Shown here piece after piece: positions 5,800-8,685 of a stretch of 8,685 bases of DNA. This stretch comes from an uncultured Flavobacteriaceae bacterium (GTDB taxonomy: Bacteria; Bacteroidota; Bacteroidia; Flavobacteriales; Flavobacteriaceae), in the NCBI GenBank assembly GCA_937901915.1, contig CALGUD010000085.1, positions 1 to 8,685 on the forward strand, given 5' to 3'. Each line of letters begins with the position of its first letter. Within the stretch, counting starts at the first letter, position 1. The notes beneath the pieces are model-generated. The model was not told where the DNA came from. It was given only the letters and a program-made list of their open reading frames with translations, and ran no database searches. Position numbers and translations under genes: made by a program.

Positions 5800-7212
5800 A
5801 TGAAAATAGAACAAATATATACAGGATGCTTAGCCCAGGGGGCTTATTATATAGAAAGCAAAGGCGAAATTGCAATTATTGACCCCTTACGTGAAGTACA
5901 GCCCTATATTGAAAAGGCTGAGAAAGAAAAGGGTAAAATAAAATACATTTTTGAAACCCACTTTCATGCAGATTTTGTGAGTGGACATATTACACTTTCA
6001 GAAAAAACCGGGGCGGAAATTATATATGGCCCTACAGCAAAACCGTCATTTAATGCCATTATAGCTACAGACGGACAGGAATTTTCCTTAGGGGAAATAA
6101 TTATTAAAGTACTGCATACACCTGGACATACCATGGAGAGCGCTACTTATTTGTTAAAAGACAAAAATGGAAAAGACCATGCGATTTTTACAGGGGACAC
6201 ATTGTTTCTCGGGGATGTAGGACGTCCGGACCTGGCACAAAAAGCAGCACATATGACGCAGGAAGAACTGGCGGCAACTCTTTATGATAGTTTACGTACT
6301 AAAATCATGCCGTTGGCTGATGAAGTTATTGTATATCCCGGGCACGGAGCCGGTTCGGCATGTGGTAAAAACATGATGAAAGAAACAGTAGATACCCTGG
6401 GAAATCAGAAAAAAATGAATTACGCTTTAAGGGCAGATATGACGAAAGAGGAGTTTGTGAAAGAAGTAACGGAAGGCTTAATGCCACCACCTGAATATTT
6501 TCCTCTAAACGTAAAAATGAATAAAGAAGGGTATGAAAATATAGACCAAGTACTGGAAAAAGGAACGAGAGCATTAACCCCCAAAGAGTTTGAAGTTGCT
6601 GCCAATGAAACCGGAGCAATAGTACTGGATGTAAGGGATGAAAAAGAATATGCAAAAGGACATATACCCAGATCAATTTTTATTGGATTGGATGGTAGTT
6701 TTGCACCCTGGGTTGGTGCTCTAATAGCCGATGTGCAACAACCAATTTTACTGGTTGTGCCCGAAGACAAAGCAGAAGAAGCAGTCACCCGCTTGTCCAG
6801 GGTTGGTTTTGATAATACACTGGGATATTTAAAAGGAGGGTTTGAAGCATGGAAGAAAGAGGGCTTTGAATTTGACACTGTTACATCTGTGCCTGCTTCA
6901 GAAGTAAAAAGGAGAATGGAGGAGGAAAAAGTGAATATTTTTGATGTACGGAAAGAAGCGGAATATATATCAGAACATGTGAAAGGTGCACAAAATACCC
7001 CTTTGGATTATTTGAATGATCACCTTACAGAGTTTCCCAATAAGGAAAATTTTTATATTCATTGTGCCGGTGGCTACCGGTCCATGATTGCAGCTTCGAT
7101 ATTAAAAAGCAGGGGAATACATAATTTGATTGATATCTCAGACGGATTTGAGGGCTTACTGGAAGCAGGCGTTTCGATAACAGATTATGTGTGCCCTACC
7201 ACTTTAAAATAA
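5800..7212 (+). CDS. Persulfide dioxygenase-rhodanese fusion (CstB-like MBL-fold protein)
   Basis: A 470-residue cytoplasmic protein with three domains. Residues 1-about 245 are a metallo-beta-lactamase fold of the persulfide dioxygenase (ETHE1/CstB) type: THFHADFVSGH (53-63), TPGH (107-110), TGDTLFLGDVGRPD (131-144) and PGHG (180-183). The expected iron ligands are His110, Asp133 and His182. Cys188 follows in GSACGK and may correspond to the dioxygenase-domain cysteine of CstB. Residues about 259-356 are a rhodanese fold whose active-site loop reads VVPEDKAEE, without cysteine, so it is a pseudo-rhodanese. Residues about 364-464 are an active rhodanese with loop CAGGYRS (Cys422). This order and the degenerate middle domain match S. 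aureus CstB, which converts low-molecular-weight persulfides to thiosulfate with oxygen. It has its own operator and promoter and is followed by a terminator. Confidence 0.95.
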   Translation: MKIEQIYTGCLAQGAYYIESKGEIAIIDPLREVQPYIEKAEKEKGKIKYIFETHFHADFVSGHITLSEKTGAEIIYGPTAKPSFNAIIATDGQEFSLGEIIIKVLHTPGHTMESATYLLKDKNGKDHAIFTGDTLFLGDVGRPDLAQKAAHMTQEELAATLYDSLRTKIMPLADEVIVYPGHGAGSACGKNMMKETVDTLGNQKKMNYALRADMTKEEFVKEVTEGLMPPPEYFPLNVKMNKEGYENIDQVLEKGTRALTPKEFEVAANETGAIVLDVRDEKEYAKGHIPRSIFIGLDGSFAPWVGALIADVQQPILLVVPEDKAEEAVTRLSRVGFDNTLGYLKGGFEAWKKEGFEFDTVTSVPASEVKRRMEEEKVNIFDVRKEAEYISEHVKGAQNTPLDYLNDHLTEFPNKENFYIHCAGGYRSMIAASILKSRGIHNLIDISDGFEGLLEAGVSITDYVCPTTLK

Positions 7213-7248
7213 GGATTGTTTGATTGTTTATAGATTGTTGTTTTCACC

Positions 7249-7274
7249 AGCGAAGCTTTCGGGCTTCGCTTTTT
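7249..7274 (+). terminator. Intrinsic terminator after the dioxygenase gene
   Basis: AGCGAAGC (7249-7256), loop TTTCGG, GCTTCGCT (7263-7270), then a short T-run to 7274. The 8-bp perfect stem is strong. It separates the dioxygenase transcript from the two transporter genes, which would therefore need their own promoter or read-through. Confidence 0.85.
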
Positions 7275-7339
7275 ATTAAACACCCTTACAATCAAAAAAA
7301 TGATAATAAATTTATTACTTTACATAAAAACAAATTATT

Positions 7340-7897
7340 ATGAACTGGATTTTTGAACCGTGGCCCTGGTATATATCCGGGCCGTTAATTGCATTCATAA
7401 TGCTTTTACTGTTGCTTACCGGAAAGAATTTTGGTATGTCATCTAATTTAAGAACATTGTGCACACTTTGTGGTGCTGGTAGGGCATCCGGTTTTTTCAG
7501 GTTTGACTGGCGATCGCAAAAATGGAACCTCATTGTAGTGTTGGGAGCCATTATTGGTGGTTTTTTAGGTTCTCAATATTTATCTTCTGAAACTAAAGTC
7601 GAAATAAGTGATAAAACAATACAAACTTTAGAAACCCTGGAAATTGAAAGTGGGGGAAATGCATATTTGCCTGTTGAATTATTTGGTAAAGAAGCCTGGT
7701 CAAATCCTAAAAGTATCACTATTTTATTTTTTGGTGGTTTAATGGTTGGATTCGGAGCACGTTATGCAGGGGGTTGTACATCCGGGCACGCTATTTCCGG
7801 TTTAAGTAATTTGCAATTACCATCGTTAATTGCAGTAGTTGGTTTTTTTATTGGAGGCTTAGTCATGGTTCATTTATTATTTCCATTAATTTTTTAA
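7340..7897 (+). CDS. YeeE/YedE thiosulfate-type transporter, N-terminal half
   Basis: A 185-residue integral membrane protein equivalent to the first half of YeeE/YedE (sulf_transp, formerly DUF395) transporters. The signature RYAGGCTSGHAISG (141-154) carries Cys146, the type of conserved cysteine that relays thiosulfate through hydrogen bonds in TsuA. A second thiol pair, CTLCGAG (41-47), lies in the first loop. Three to four hydrophobic segments are visible (about 12-27, 64-80, 127-143, 161-183), with a polar stretch around 82-122 that is larger than usual. Only 4 bp separate it from the partner half. No GTAAC palindrome precedes it. Likely role: uptake or movement of thiosulfate or a related sulfur anion; direction is not determinable here. 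Confidence 0.92.
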   Translation: MNWIFEPWPWYISGPLIAFIMLLLLLTGKNFGMSSNLRTLCTLCGAGRASGFFRFDWRSQKWNLIVVLGAIIGGFLGSQYLSSETKVEISDKTIQTLETLEIESGGNAYLPVELFGKEAWSNPKSITILFFGGLMVGFGARYAGGCTSGHAISGLSNLQLPSLIAVVGFFIGGLVMVHLLFPLIF

Positions 7898-7901
7898 AAG
7901 T

Positions 7902-8315
7902 ATGAGAGGGATTGGTTATTTATTTATAGGTATATTTTTTGGAATTGTAATGTATAAATCTGAAGCCGCTTCTTGGTTTCGTATTTATGAAATGTTCCGG
8001 TTCGATTCTTTTCACATGTATGGTATTATAGGTTCTGCCTTAGTAGTAGGGATTGTGGTAGTTCAGCTAATTAAAAGATTTAAAGTAAAATCATTTTACG
8101 GGGAGCCAATAAAATTTATTCCCAAGGAACGAAGCTTTAGCAAATATATGTATGGAGGTATTATTTTCGGATTGGGATGGGCATTGGCAGGCGCATGCCC
8201 CGGACCCATGTTTACTCTGGTAGGGGCAGGGTACTTTCCGATTTTGGTAGTTATATTTGCTTCAATACTGGGAACTTTTATATATGGACTTGTAAAGAAT
8301 AAACTTCCTCATTAA
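7902..8315 (+). CDS. YeeE/YedE transporter, C-terminal half (DUF6691 family)
   Basis: A 137-residue membrane protein forming the second half of the split transporter. The diagnostic motif is ALAGACPGPMFTLVGAG (94-110) with Cys99, the C-terminal cysteine motif of YeeE/YedE proteins. Hydrophobic segments are at about 4-18, 39-57, 84-99 and 110-131. The ATG follows the previous stop by 4 bp, so the halves are translationally coupled and presumably assemble as a heteromer; separate halves are also found in the bigR operon of Xylella. This gene ends the sulfur block. Confidence 0.92.
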   Translation: MRGIGYLFIGIFFGIVMYKSEAASWFRIYEMFRFDSFHMYGIIGSALVVGIVVVQLIKRFKVKSFYGEPIKFIPKERSFSKYMYGGIIFGLGWALAGACPGPMFTLVGAGYFPILVVIFASILGTFIYGLVKNKLPH

Positions 8316-8418
8316 AATCCATATTGGTTTCTGTTATCTCCCTAAGGTTTAAAATTATAGAGATTTTGAACTGATATGATTTTGTTATGAACTCATTCAA
8401 TTAAATTTGATATTCCTC

Positions 8419-8441
8419 CTGTTTTTTTAACAGAATTTTTT
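8419..8441 (+). terminator. Weak candidate terminator after the transporter pair
   Basis: CTGTT (8419-8423), loop TTTTT, AACAG (8429-8433), then AA and six T (8436-8441). The stem is only 5 bp and AT-rich, and it lies 100 bp after the stop codon. It is the best terminator-like structure in the 8316-8592 gap, which otherwise shows only AT-rich DNA, the inverted repeat at 8519-8552 and a promoter-like box. Confidence 0.3.
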
Positions 8442-8518
8442 ATAAATTAGAGAGAAATGTTAAAATTATCTAAAATTGACATTGTAATAACTGCCTGAAT
8501 CTTATTGTTTTACTAAAA

Positions 8519-8552
8519 ATAACTAAAAAATGTTCTACGCATTTTTAGTTAT
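8519..8552. repeat. Inverted repeat upstream of the last gene
   Basis: ATAACTAAAAAATG (8519-8532) and CATTTTTAGTTAT (8540-8552) are inverted arms with one extra A in the left arm and a 7-nt loop TTCTACG. The T-run is inside the stem, not after it. It overlaps the expected -33 region of the promoter candidate at 8563-8570, so it may be an operator or a structured terminator-like element. Confidence 0.5.
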
Positions 8553-8562
8553 GTGCTGGAAT

Positions 8563-8570
8563 TAGATTTG
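8563..8570 (+). promoter_or_regulatory. Candidate -7 element of the last gene
   Basis: TAGATTTG matches TAnnTTTG exactly and lies 22 bp before the ATG at 8593. No clear TTG is seen at -33; the region there belongs to the inverted repeat. Confidence 0.4.
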
Positions 8571-8592
8571 TTAATTTCTAAAGTGTAATAAG

Positions 8593-8685
8593 ATGGGGAA
8601 TTTTGTTTTATTGTATTCCATAATCGGAGGTGTTTTTATTCTTGCTTGGCTGATATTTGTAATAAAAATGTACAGAATGTTTGAG
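8593..8685 (+). CDS. Membrane protein, N-terminal fragment
   Basis: ATG at 8593 opens 31 codons that run off the right edge. The visible part has one strong hydrophobic segment (about residues 4-24: VLLYSIIGGVFILAWLIFVI) followed by a basic, amphipathic start of a soluble part (KMYRMFE). This resembles the amino end of SPFH/flotillin-type proteins, which begin with one membrane anchor, but too little is visible for a family call. An AATCGGAGG sequence at 8622-8630 is inside the ORF and could serve another start; the first ATG is preferred because of the promoter-like box upstream. Confidence 0.5.
   Translation, partial: MGNFVLLYSIIGGVFILAWLIFVIKMYRMFE

Noticed and set aside
6326..6878. Minus-strand ORFs of 116 and 152 codons within the dioxygenase gene
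   Set aside because: Both are shadows of a strongly conserved coding frame on the plus strand and lack recognisable motifs.
7304..7317. Perfect palindrome TAATAAATTTATTA upstream of the first YeeE half
   Set aside because: It contains only A and T in very AT-rich DNA, and its arms are spaced differently (N6) from the GTAAC-N4-GTTAC operator, so chance is the simplest explanation.
1..8685. CRISPR arrays, tRNA or rRNA genes, transposase genes
   Set aside because: No regularly spaced repeats, no cloverleaf or rRNA signature sequences and no transposase-like reading frames were seen on either strand.

Overview
The window looks like a chromosomal segment of a flavobacterium or close relative (Bacteroidota). 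Signs are the AT-rich intergenic DNA, TAnnTTTG-type -7 promoter elements, few Shine-Dalgarno sequences, and the protein families present (DUF6807/PmoA-like, Tat-tagged Gfo/Idh/MocA oxidoreductases, a split YeeE/YedE transporter). It holds two unrelated functional blocks.

Block 1 (1-3578) is a divergent carbohydrate-type locus. On the minus strand a DUF6807 (PmoA-like) probable lipoprotein is followed 18 bp later by a Tat-tagged Gfo/Idh/MocA oxidoreductase that runs off the left edge. On the plus strand is a second, shorter Tat-tagged Gfo/Idh/MocA oxidoreductase of glucose-fructose-oxidoreductase type. The 174-bp divergent gap contains a perfect 14-bp palindrome with a central CG, the form of a LacI-family operator. 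No regulator gene is visible in the window.

A spacer (3579-4057) holds a candidate 47-codon single-pass membrane protein whose start codon lies in a potential stem, an A/T-flanked hairpin, and a good intrinsic terminator.

Block 2 (4058-8315) is a reactive-sulfur module. In order: a Crp/Fnr-type regulator with a C-x5-C-C cysteine cluster; a TauE/SafE exporter; a three-domain persulfide dioxygenase-rhodanese protein (CstB-like: metallo-beta-lactamase fold, cysteine-less rhodanese, active rhodanese); a terminator; and the two halves of a YeeE/YedE thiosulfate-type transporter. The gene content parallels the cst operon of Staphylococcus aureus and the bigR operon of Xylella and Agrobacterium, but a Crp/Fnr protein stands where those use CstR or BigR. 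The likely work of the block is to oxidise persulfides to thiosulfate or sulfite and move the sulfur oxyanions across the membrane.

The most notable signal is a shared regulatory architecture. The tauE-like and dioxygenase genes are each preceded by TGTAAC-N4-GTTACTGTA, and in both cases exactly 22 bp separate the palindrome from a TAATTTT(G/A) -7 element. That places the palindrome near -41, the classic class II position for a Crp/Fnr activator, so the neighbouring Cys-rich regulator is the obvious candidate to bind both. A palindromic REP-like element lies between the two transcription units. The right end carries the first 31 codons of another membrane protein.
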